64,000 nucleotides of DNA, taken from positions 170,753 to 234,752 of the forward strand of contig NZ_KI273144.1 in the NCBI RefSeq assembly GCF_000469585.1. Reading direction: 5' to 3'. Under the pieces are notes generated by a model. That model did no database searches. It worked only from the letters and a program-made list of their open reading frames with translations, and was not told the DNA's origin. This document shows, in pieces, positions 1-6,746 of this stretch. The position numbers were made by a program, and so were the translations under genes. Positions within the stretch are counted from its first letter, which is position 1, and every line of letters starts with the position of its first letter. This stretch comes from Chrysiogenes arsenatis DSM 11915 (GTDB lineage: Bacteria > Chrysiogenota > Chrysiogenetes > Chrysiogenales > Chrysiogenaceae).

Positions 1-444
1 CTAACACAACTGGGCGTAACGTACGAACTTACCATTGTTTCGGCGCATCGCACGCCCGAGCGGCTGATAACCTATGCAACCACGGCGGCAGCGCGCGGCC
101 TGGACGTTATTATTGCCGGAGCTGGCGGCGCCGCTCATCTTCCTGGCATGGTGGCAGCCTGCACCTCGTTGCCAGTTATCGGTGTGCCGGTCAACGCCAC
201 CGCACTACAGGGGATCGACGCCCTGCTTTCCATTGTCCAGATGCCGCGCGGAGTGCCAGTGGCCACCGTCGCCATTGACAATGCCCAGAATGCCGGATTG
301 CTGGCAGCCCAGATTATGGGCGTCAAACGCGCCGCCGTGCGCCAGGCAGTCGAAGCGTTCAGACAGCGCCAAACACAACAGGTGCTGGAAAAAGCCGCCG
401 CGCTCGAAAAAAACACACCAGCATGCAGCGGAGTCAGCACGTAA
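1..444 (+). CDS. purE: PurE, N5-carboxyaminoimidazole ribonucleotide mutase (5' truncated by window edge)
   Basis: The reading frame is open from base 1 and ends with TAA at 442-444, giving 147 residues of a protein that normally has about 160. The visible part contains the PurE signatures SAHRTPERL (substrate and CO2-site loop), [12 protein letters not shown] and VIGVPV, followed by the usual C-terminal helix. PurE moves the carboxylate of N5-CAIR to C4 in de novo purine synthesis; it is an octameric cytosolic enzyme. LarB, which has a related fold, is longer and lacks these exact loops. The next gene, a bicarbonate transporter, begins at the base after the stop codon, so the two are surely co-transcribed. 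PurK, the usual partner that uses bicarbonate and ATP, is not visible in the window. Confidence 0.93.
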   Translation, partial: LTQLGVTYELTIVSAHRTPERLITYATTAAARGLDVIIAGAGGAAHLPGMVAACTSLPVIGVPVNATALQGIDALLSIVQMPRGVPVATVAIDNAQNAGLLAAQIMGVKRAAVRQAVEAFRQRQTQQVLEKAAALEKNTPACSGVST

Positions 445-1407
445 ATGTTCGATAACTTGCTTGATCCCGTTGTGTTATGTTTTGTCGTAGGCGTAACCGC
501 CGGGTTACTGAAGTCCGACCTACGCTTTCCCGATCAACTGTACGAAAGCCTTAGCATCTACCTGCTTTTTGCCATTGGCCTCAAAGGCGGTATCGAACTT
601 TCTCGCGCAGCTCCGGGCGAAGTGTTTGTGCCAGCGCTCGCCACCATTGCGCTGGGAGTCATCATTCCCGTGCTGGCCTACAATGTGCTCAGGCGCTTGG
701 GTCGCTTCAATCAACCGGATGCCGCTGCCATTGCCGCCCATTACGGATCGGTGAGTGCCGTCACCTACGCCGTGGTGATCGCGTACCTTGTGCGGCTTGG
801 GCAGAGCTACGAATCGTACATGACGGTGCTGCTCGTCGTACTGGAGATCCCCGCTATCGCCATCGGTATCCTGATCGCCCGCCTGCGCACCAGTTCTGGC
901 AGCATCAAGTGGGGTTCACTGCTACACGAAGTGTTCCTTGGGAAAAGCATCTACTTACTGATGGCTGGCCTGCTGGTTGGCCTGCTTAGCGGTGCTGAAC
1001 GGAGCGAAGCCATCGCCCCGCTTTTCAGCGGCCTGTTTAAAGGGGCACTTGCCCTTTTCTTACTGGAAATGGGGATTATTACGTCGCGACGTTTAGGCGA
1101 CCTGCGTCAGGCAGGCCCTTTTCTGATCGTCTTCGGCATGGCGATGCCGCTGTTCAGCGGTGCGCTTGGCACCATCGCAGGGGTACTCAGTGGACTTTCT
1201 CTGGGCGGCACTACTGTGCTTGCCACCCTTGCGGGGAGTGCGTCCTACATCGCGGCGCCAGCGGCCATGCGGATAGCTGTACCCAAAGCGAACCCTACCC
1301 TCTATTTAGCGGCATCGCTTGGGGTTACGTTCCCGTTTAATATCATCGCAGGCATTCCCATCTATTATGCGATGGCGAATTTTGCCCACAGCTTAGGAGG
1401 TTTCTGA
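445..1407 (+). CDS. sbtA: SbtA-family sodium-dependent bicarbonate transporter
   Basis: A 320-residue, very hydrophobic protein with about ten membrane segments arranged as two similar halves, matching the SbtA/DUF897 family in length and in motifs such as [11 protein letters not shown] near residue 46 and [14 protein letters not shown] near residue 95. Members characterised in cyanobacteria take up bicarbonate with sodium across the inner membrane. Start chosen at ATG 445, directly after the purE stop. The stop TGA overlaps the ATG of the next gene (TGATG), a sign of translational coupling to the PII-like regulator. A role in supplying bicarbonate for carboxylation, including purine synthesis, is inferred from position only. 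Confidence 0.88.
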   Translation: MFDNLLDPVVLCFVVGVTAGLLKSDLRFPDQLYESLSIYLLFAIGLKGGIELSRAAPGEVFVPALATIALGVIIPVLAYNVLRRLGRFNQPDAAAIAAHYGSVSAVTYAVVIAYLVRLGQSYESYMTVLLVVLEIPAIAIGILIARLRTSSGSIKWGSLLHEVFLGKSIYLLMAGLLVGLLSGAERSEAIAPLFSGLFKGALALFLLEMGIITSRRLGDLRQAGPFLIVFGMAMPLFSGALGTIAGVLSGLSLGGTTVLATLAGSASYIAAPAAMRIAVPKANPTLYLAASLGVTFPFNIIAGIPIYYAMANFAHSLGGF

Positions 1408-1709
1408 TGCCACCAATTCAACGCAAACTGATTACGATCATCGCGGAGTCTGCTTTGGAAAACCGGCTGGTGCGCGATATGAAAGGCTTTGGCGTGAGCG
1501 GCTATACCGTTTTTGACGTGCGCGGCGAAGGGACGCGCGGCAAACGCAAAGGGGACTGGGATCATAACCGCAGCGTCTGCCTGACCAGCATTTGTCAGAG
1601 CGATTTGGCTCATGCTATACTCGACCACATAGCCGCCACCTATTTTGAGGATTATGCTATTGTCGCCTACCTAAGCGATGTTGAAGTACACCGTGGCAAC
1701 AAATTTTAA
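1407..1709 (+). CDS. sbtB: SbtB-like PII-family regulator of the bicarbonate transporter
   Basis: One hundred residues with the PII-like ferredoxin fold pattern: a first strand (KLITIIAES), a helix with LVRDMKGFGVSGYTV, a T-loop region rich in Gly, Arg and Lys (GEGTRGKRKGDW, about residues 40-51) and a final strand near AIVAYLSDVEV. Its place immediately after sbtA, with overlapping stop and start, is the classical SbtA-SbtB pairing; in cyanobacteria SbtB binds adenine nucleotides including cAMP and c-di-AMP and gates SbtA. The C-terminal CGPxGC redox hairpin known from some cyanobacterial SbtB proteins is absent here, so any gating is by ligand only. It acts at the inner face of the membrane. 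Confidence 0.85.
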   Translation: MPPIQRKLITIIAESALENRLVRDMKGFGVSGYTVFDVRGEGTRGKRKGDWDHNRSVCLTSICQSDLAHAILDHIAATYFEDYAIVAYLSDVEVHRGNKF

Positions 1710-1731
1710 CCCCTTGCACAGCGAGAAACCT

Positions 1732-2058
1732 ATGCCCACACACGAGAGCCAACCAGAGCGGAAAACCCCTGGCGGCGAATGGACCTTTCTGAATAATCAC
1801 ACGCATGTTTTGCTGTGTCTGGCACGCGAGCCGGGAGCCAGACTGCGCGACGTCGCACAGCTTGTCGGCATTACCGAGCGCGCCGTGCAGAAAATCGTGC
1901 GCGAACTGGAGGAAAGCGCGGTTCTGCAACGCTTTCGCGATGGCCGCCGCAATCGTTACCAGATCGACCTGCAACAACCGTTGCGTCATCCACTGGAGAG
2001 CAACTTCACGGTAGGGGAGTTGCTGGGGCTATTTTTTCATAAAGAGGAATCGAATTGA
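1732..2058 (+). CDS. small winged-helix DNA-binding protein
   Basis: A 108-residue protein with a helix-turn-helix of MarR/ArsR-like type: RLRDVAQLVGITERAVQKIV reads as helix-turn-recognition helix, and RFRDGRRNRYQID as the beta wing. ATG 1732 is preferred over the in-frame upstream ATG at 1678, because the latter would overlap 32 bases of sbtB and gives a non-conserved N-terminus. No ligand or phosphorylation domain is visible; the C-terminus (LGLLFHKEESN-like) is a short helix. As the last gene of the purE-sbtA-sbtB unit it is a candidate local regulator of that operon, but nothing in the sequence shows its target. Confidence 0.75.
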   Translation: MPTHESQPERKTPGGEWTFLNNHTHVLLCLAREPGARLRDVAQLVGITERAVQKIVRELEESAVLQRFRDGRRNRYQIDLQQPLRHPLESNFTVGELLGLFFHKEESN

Positions 2059-2139
2059 CGGCTCAGTTTTTCCGGATTCAGGTCGGCTGAGTCTGTTCTG
2101 CGTGATTATGTCGCGATCGTGTGACGTTGCAACTCACGA

Positions 2140-2172
2140 GCGCCATACTCGTAGTAGTGGAGAGTATGGTGC
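2140..2172. repeat. inverted repeat at the edge of the accessory island
   Basis: CCATACTC at 2143-2150 and GAGTATGG at 2162-2169 are perfectly complementary and the stem extends by three more pairs including one G-T. It lies between the 3' ends of two convergent transcription units (HTH gene rightward, hypothetical pair leftward). It may act as a transcription end structure, though no clear T-run follows on either strand. Confidence 0.55.
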
Positions 2173-2195
2173 CCGTTAGTTGTCGATTGTTAGAT

Positions 2196-2864
2196 CTAAT
2201 GTTGTATTTCATCACCAAACTGCACCTTCTCGTTACGAGCCAGTCGCTCTAGAACGAGCCTAGGGATAACTTGAGCAGCGTACTTGGCAAACACGATCCA
2301 TTGCATAAAGCAGAGTAAAAGAATGCCTGAGCCAAGAATTGCGAAATCCGCAATATTGGGGGTCGCTAGACCTAGAAGGGAAGAAATAATTAACACCAGT
2401 GACAAAAGCCCAACTCCATTTACGAGCGTAATTCTCTTCATGTGTTCATTCTTCTGCTCGTTTGCTGCGTTGGCGATATAAATACGCATCGCCGGCCCGC
2501 CCATACTCTCCACCGGATATTTGGAATTTATTTTCTTTACATAGTCTTCCATGTTCTTCAGAGATGCCAAAAAGGTGTACGAAGCTCTGGATATTTTTCT
2601 GTAGGCGGATATGGTGAGCAAAGTAAGCGCGCCTGAGCATAGAAAGTCCAAAACGCGTATCTTGGTTAGGGTTGCTTCATCCGAAAGAAGCAAATCGCCG
2701 ACACTCTTATATAGTATTGACCCCCATACCCCACCATCGCCTGTGCACATAAGCGCATGTATGGCAATGAGATAGACCAGGAAGGCCAGCGCCTCAAAGA
2801 AAGTGAACGATAATCCAACCTCCTCAGAATACTTCTCTTTAAGTACGTCAAAGATATCCGACAT
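2196..2864 (-). CDS. unrecognised four-helix membrane protein (accessory pair, gene 2)
   Basis: I do not recognise this 222-residue protein. Four hydrophobic stretches can be seen at about residues 20-40, 66-85, 148-166 and 172-195, with a charged central part of about 60 residues (SLKNMEDYVKKINSKYP and a following Lys/Glu-rich helix) between the second and third, and a short charged C-terminus. No catalytic motif is evident. It starts two bases after the stop of the upstream gene, so the two form one leftward transcription unit. Its base composition is visibly richer in A and T than the purE-sbtAB and iorAB genes on either side, suggesting transfer. A cytosolic partner plus a small membrane protein is a layout seen in defence and toxin-like modules, but that reading is speculative. 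Confidence 0.7.
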   Translation of the reverse strand: MSDIFDVLKEKYSEEVGLSFTFFEALAFLVYLIAIHALMCTGDGGVWGSILYKSVGDLLLSDEATLTKIRVLDFLCSGALTLLTISAYRKISRASYTFLASLKNMEDYVKKINSKYPVESMGGPAMRIYIANAANEQKNEHMKRITLVNGVGLLSLVLIISSLLGLATPNIADFAILGSGILLLCFMQWIVFAKYAAQVIPRLVLERLARNEKVQFGDEIQH

Positions 2865-2866
2865 TG

Positions 2867-3730
2867 TTAGCCTAGTAAATCTATGAAGTAAATATCTCCG
2901 GCATTCGGATCAAAAGCGCCATATTCAATAACGGGAGCACCAATGAATATCATATCATCATTGTTGCCAAGATAAGGATGAGCCTTAACAAAGTCTTTGT
3001 CATGTAGAAAGTGGACTATTACGGCTTTGTCATTCTCTAGGTTAACCACTTTTCCATTAAGGCGATCACGGTCTAGCTGCCGAACACGCGCAACGTAGAT
3101 TACTGGTTCCCCGACTTCTCGACGCGACACAATTGAGTGGAATCTTTCACTTTTGTGCTTATTGAATTTATACTTAAGCAACTTGTCCCCATGAGTCTCT
3201 ATCTCCAAAAAACTCTCTCCCGAGTTTTGAGAACGAATAATGGATAACACTTGGTCGATCTCTCTATTGATTGAACGATCCGCATAAGTCCGGATGACCT
3301 TCTCCCCAGGATTATCGATAAGAGCCCGAAAAGGTGTCGGCTCCAAAATCCCATGTGCGAGTTGATTTTTTCTACTTTCGACTTGCTGCGACATTGAATA
3401 AGCAACCTCCTCGCCTTCAGCCAACACACGTTCCATGGCAGGGGTTAGCGCTGAGGAAATTCGATTAACGATCTGCTTTCCTGCGTCAGATAATAGCCTT
3501 TGAACAAATCCTCCTTCTTCTGGATAGAGGGCAACAAAGTCTGCGAATGGGTAATCCTCCCCTCGCATGCGAGCATATTTCCATAGATTTCCATACTTTA
3601 AATCTAAATATGCTCGATCAATAGCATTCTGTGTATGGACTAGCGATTTACCGAGAGTTCTCGCAGAGACCATGTGATCTACGACGATCTCGCCTTCAAA
3701 GTGAAGAGATAGGCTACCATTATTTTGCAC
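2867..3730 (-). CDS. unrecognised soluble protein (accessory pair, gene 1)
   Basis: A 287-residue soluble protein that I cannot assign. No signal peptide or membrane segment is seen. The N-terminal half is mixed alpha/beta with an opening strand (LSLHFEGEIVVDHMVSAR) and a helical middle (AGKQIVNRISSALTPAMERV). The C-terminal third is beta-rich (EPVIYVARVRQLDRDRLNG followed by VVNLENDKAVIVHFL) and ends in an acidic FDPNAGDIYFIDLLG-like strand. It is first in a two-gene leftward unit; the second encodes a four-helix membrane protein. Codon use and base composition differ from the neighbours, and on the upstream side there is 0.5 kb without a gene, all consistent with an acquired cassette. Function unknown. 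Confidence 0.72.
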   Translation of the reverse strand: MQNNGSLSLHFEGEIVVDHMVSARTLGKSLVHTQNAIDRAYLDLKYGNLWKYARMRGEDYPFADFVALYPEEGGFVQRLLSDAGKQIVNRISSALTPAMERVLAEGEEVAYSMSQQVESRKNQLAHGILEPTPFRALIDNPGEKVIRTYADRSINREIDQVLSIIRSQNSGESFLEIETHGDKLLKYKFNKHKSERFHSIVSRREVGEPVIYVARVRQLDRDRLNGKVVNLENDKAVIVHFLHDKDFVKAHPYLGNNDDMIFIGAPVIEYGAFDPNAGDIYFIDLLG

Positions 3731-3891
3731 AGTCTTTCCTCGCTTCTTTTTGATCTAACGCCACATTGCAGCAGCTTGTCCGCTACAATGCTTTTTAAGC
3801 CATCTGTTCACAATGCATGCAGCTATTCTCAGCAAGCTTGCTTTCGCCTTATATTTAAACATATTACGAACACCTTAGCCTTTACCCTGCC

Positions 3892-3917
3892 CAGTATAGA
3901 CAGGTCAGTCTGTACTG
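3892..3917. promoter_or_regulatory. operator-like inverted repeat (TetR-type layout)
   Basis: CAGTATAGAC and GTCTGTACTG form arms that match at nine of ten positions around the six-base centre AGGTCA. The central AGAC..GTCT arrangement resembles sites bound by TetR/AcrR-type repressors. It lies about 160 bases before the leftward accessory gene; no TetR-like gene is in the window. Confidence 0.4.
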
Positions 3918-4144
3918 ACTTAAATCCATCAATCAAGCCGAGAAATGCTGCCTTATAGCACATTGCCATTTGCCCTATCACCTGTTTTTTGCGCCGTTTT
4001 CTAAAATAAACAAATATCGTTACGCAAAAGACACGAAAAAGCTATAGCATCAGCCCTACATTTATGATCATAAGCACTCTGACGTATGCGCGAAATATGA
4101 CGATTGATGCGTGATAAATACGGGAAAAATTACTGGTTAAAAGC

Positions 4145-4181
4145 TTTCGCCCCTTGCCGCAGAACGCAGCAAGGGGCGAAA
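4145..4181 (-). terminator. terminator of iorAB
   Basis: Perfect 13-base-pair stem (TTTCGCCCCTTGC with GCAAGGGGCGAAA) around an 11-base loop, about 50 bases after the iorB stop on the minus strand. The stem ends in AAA and is followed by GCTTTT, a short T-tract. Confidence 0.75.
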
Positions 4182-4229
4182 CTATGAAAATCAATCAAGT
4201 GAAGAGAGTTTCCCCTCTGGTATAACCAG

Positions 4230-4814
4230 TTACTGCGCTACTGCGTTGTAACCAAGTTCAAATGCTTTCGTGTTCACGGCCACGGTTTTTGGCGGCACTT
4301 TTTCCTGAATAACATCCAGCCAGATCTGCTTGTCATAGTGCATCAGTCGCGCGAGCGAGCCAATCAGCACCACGTTGGTGGCTTTAATCGTTCCCGCCTC
4401 AGTCGCCAACTGCGACGCATCGACGAGAAAGTACTTTTTCATGTTCTGCTGGAAATAGGCGTCAAGGTCTTCGGGGTAGCTGTCAATCCCAACGTTCACA
4501 TTGGTGGGGACAATACGGGTATCATTGATGATACTCACGGTTTGCGGCCCGATCAGCCCCTGCCAGCGGAGGGTTTCCATCTTTTCAAAGGAGAGTAAAA
4601 AGTCGCTCGCTCCTTGCGCAATCAGTGGCGAAAAGACCTTTTCGCCAATGCGCACGTGACTGACAACCGAACCGCCACGTTGTGCCATGCCGTGCACTTC
4701 GCTTTTCTTGACATCAAGGCCGAGGCGCAGCGCGATTTCGCTGAGAATTTCGCTGGCCAGCAGAATTCCCTGTCCACCCACGCCAGCAATCAGGATATTG
4801 GTTATTTTACTCAT
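4230..4814 (-). CDS. iorB: indolepyruvate:ferredoxin oxidoreductase, beta subunit
   Basis: A 194-residue protein with the pyruvate/ketoisovalerate oxidoreductase gamma-domain pattern: NILIAGVGGQGILLASEIL at the N-terminus (glycine-rich CoA/TPP-domain-associated loop) and EVHGMAQRGGSVVSHVRIG around residue 40, both hallmarks of IorB. With IorA it oxidatively decarboxylates aryl pyruvates from aromatic amino acid transamination to aryl-acyl-CoA, reducing ferredoxin; the complex is cytosolic and oxygen sensitive. Its ATG overlaps the iorA stop (ATGA), so the two subunits are translationally coupled. A strong terminator follows. Length matches the family. Confidence 0.92.
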   Translation of the reverse strand: MSKITNILIAGVGGQGILLASEILSEIALRLGLDVKKSEVHGMAQRGGSVVSHVRIGEKVFSPLIAQGASDFLLSFEKMETLRWQGLIGPQTVSIINDTRIVPTNVNVGIDSYPEDLDAYFQQNMKKYFLVDASQLATEAGTIKATNVVLIGSLARLMHYDKQIWLDVIQEKVPPKTVAVNTKAFELGYNAVAQ

Positions 4815-6607
4815 ACTTCACCACGATTCTTTTTTTCCGGAACAATAAAGGCATCAACTGGGCATTCTGGAACACAAACATCGCAACCGGTGCAAAGGGT
4901 AATATCGACGGTCACTTTTTTGCCTGCGCCATCCCACACGAGTGCAGGGCAGCCAACTTTCAGGCAGGCTTTGCAACCGATACACTTGAGCGCGTCAATG
5001 GTCAGTGGTTCTTCGATGATTTCGCGGAAAGCGAGAACGCACTCTTTTTCCACGATAACCACGCTCAGCTCGTCGCGCTCGATTTCGCGCTTTGCCAGCT
5101 CATGCAATTTTACCGTATCAAACGGGTTGCCTTTGTACACGTGCTCCACGCCAACCGCGCGGCAGAGCGCCACCATGTCGACATTGTTCGTCGCTTCGCC
5201 CATCAGCGTGGTGCCGTAGCCCGGATTTTCCTGCTGGCCTGTCATCGCGGTGGTGCGGTTATCAAGGATAAACACCGTGCCAGTTGATTTATTGTAGACC
5301 ATGTTAATGAGTGAGTTGATGCCAGTGTGCAGGAAAGTAGAGTCGCCAATCACGGCCACAACTTTCTTCTTCTCCGCACCACTGAGCACATGCCCCATCC
5401 CGTGCGCCATACCAAGGCTGGCACCCATACACACGCAAGCATGAATACCGTCCAGCGGCTTATTGACCCCAAGGGTATAGCAACCGATATCGCCGGAAAC
5501 AAAGGTTTTGAGTTTTTTTAGAACGGTAAACGTGCCACGGTGCGGGCATCCAGGGCAGAGCACTGGCGGACGCGGCGGCAACGCTTTGGCAGGGATCGTC
5601 GTCGAAGACGATGGAATACCGAACCCTTTTGCTACAAGGTCGGGATTTAACTCGCCTTGCAAGCCAAACAGGTTTTTGCCATCGCACTTGAAGCCGAGCG
5701 CTTTCACGGCGGTTTCAATATAAGGATCAAGTTCTTCGACTACGATGACACGCTCTACGCTGGAGCAGAAGCGGCTCAGCACATCGTCACTCAGCGGATG
5801 AATCATACCGAGTTTGAGAACGCTCCAGTTTTCCGGAATCACTTCCATCACGTATTGGTAACTGGCACCGGAAGTAATGACGCCAACCGAACGATCGTTT
5901 TTCATGTCAGTTCGGTTCAGTTCACTCTCGGCAGCGTGCAAGCGCAGTTTATTCAACGTCTCTTCCAGCACCACGTGACGCGCGCGGGCAAAAGCGGGAA
6001 TCATCACGTATTTCTGCGGATTGACTTCCAACGAACAGTGGCGACCGCTGAGGTCAAGCGGTGCGGCGCGGTGAACGACCCCTTTCCCATGGTTCACACG
6101 TGTAGTCGTACGAACAATAACGGGGATATCAAATTCCTCACTCAGATCGAATGCCATGCGGGTAAAATGGTACGCTTCGTCAGAATCCGATGGCTCTAGG
6201 ATCAGCACTTTAGCGGCTGGCCCGTAGTGGCGGTTATCCTGCTCGTTCTGACTGGAATGCATGCCGGGATCGTCGGCGCAAATAACGACCAAACCACCAC
6301 GCACGCCGGTATAGGCGGCGGTGAAAAGTGGATCGGCGGCCACGTTCAGGCCAACGTGCTTCATGGTTGAAAGGGCGCGTGCTCCGGCAAACGAAGCGCC
6401 AATACACACTTCAAGGGCTACCTTTTCGTTCGGCGCCCACTCGCAATACACGGCGCGATATTTCGCCAAATTTTCTAAAATCTCGGTACTCGGCGTTCCT
6501 GGGTAGCCAGATGCCAATTTGACGCCCGCATCGACAGCGGCCATAGCAATGGCTTCGTTGCCGGAAAGGAGAACCTTCTCGGCATATTCAACAGTGGTTT
6601 GTGTCAT
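4811..6607 (-). CDS. iorA: indolepyruvate:ferredoxin oxidoreductase, alpha subunit
   Basis: A 598-residue catalytic subunit. In order: an N-terminal pyrimidine-binding domain of 2-oxoacid:ferredoxin oxidoreductases (GYPGTPSTEILE near residue 34), a transketolase C-like domain, the TPP-binding domain (SGDIGCYTLG near residue 375 and VIGDSTFLHTGINSL near 416), and at the C-terminus two [4Fe-4S] motifs (CIGCKACLKVGCP and CTGCDVCVPECP, from about residue 542). This matches IorA of archaea and anaerobic bacteria. Together with IorB it converts aryl pyruvates to aryl-acyl-CoA with ferredoxin as acceptor. ATG 6607 has a GGAGTAA ribosome-binding site eight bases upstream. The presence of this enzyme argues for an anaerobic or microaerophilic lifestyle. 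Confidence 0.94.
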   Translation of the reverse strand: MTQTTVEYAEKVLLSGNEAIAMAAVDAGVKLASGYPGTPSTEILENLAKYRAVYCEWAPNEKVALEVCIGASFAGARALSTMKHVGLNVAADPLFTAAYTGVRGGLVVICADDPGMHSSQNEQDNRHYGPAAKVLILEPSDSDEAYHFTRMAFDLSEEFDIPVIVRTTTRVNHGKGVVHRAAPLDLSGRHCSLEVNPQKYVMIPAFARARHVVLEETLNKLRLHAAESELNRTDMKNDRSVGVITSGASYQYVMEVIPENWSVLKLGMIHPLSDDVLSRFCSSVERVIVVEELDPYIETAVKALGFKCDGKNLFGLQGELNPDLVAKGFGIPSSSTTIPAKALPPRPPVLCPGCPHRGTFTVLKKLKTFVSGDIGCYTLGVNKPLDGIHACVCMGASLGMAHGMGHVLSGAEKKKVVAVIGDSTFLHTGINSLINMVYNKSTGTVFILDNRTTAMTGQQENPGYGTTLMGEATNNVDMVALCRAVGVEHVYKGNPFDTVKLHELAKREIERDELSVVIVEKECVLAFREIIEEPLTIDALKCIGCKACLKVGCPALVWDGAGKKVTVDITLCTGCDVCVPECPVDAFIVPEKKNRGEV

Positions 6608-6706
6608 AGAACATTACTCCATATAAGATCAATCAACTGCGCGTGAGTTATACGCGAAAAGCGTGTACGGCTCAAGTGCTTCCGATGCAAACGGTTGAAA
6701 GCAGGG

Positions 6707-6732
6707 GGCGGACAGCATAGGGGCTGCCCGCC
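6707..6732 (-). terminator. hairpin after the transglutaminase/DUF2126 gene
   Basis: GGCGGACAGC and GCTGCCCGCC pair at nine of ten positions around a six-base loop, 15 bases beyond the stop codon on the minus strand. The T-tract that follows is weak (CTGCTTTC), so it may work poorly as an intrinsic terminator. Confidence 0.5.
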
Positions 6733-6746
6733 ATTCCCGAGTATTC

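Larger units (their letters stand above)
3731..4229. other. 499-base non-coding stretch upstream of the accessory pair
   Basis: No convincing gene is present; the only sizeable open frame (3725-3958, plus strand) has no ribosome-binding site and overlaps the start of the leftward gene. The stretch is AT-rich. It holds an operator-like inverted repeat (3892-3917), a perfect 12-base palindrome TTATGATCATAA (4062-4073), and at its right end a strong hairpin that ends iorAB. It presumably contains the promoter of the accessory pair. Confidence 0.6.

Noticed and set aside
1-444. Reading the first gene as LarB (lactate racemase cofactor synthesis)
   Set aside because: The [18 protein letters not shown] and VIGVPV motifs and the short length are PurE-specific.
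3725-3958. A 77-codon plus-strand open frame in the non-coding stretch
   Set aside because: No ribosome-binding site, no recognisable features, Cys/Ser/Leu-rich composition typical of chance frames, and it overlaps the start of the leftward gene.
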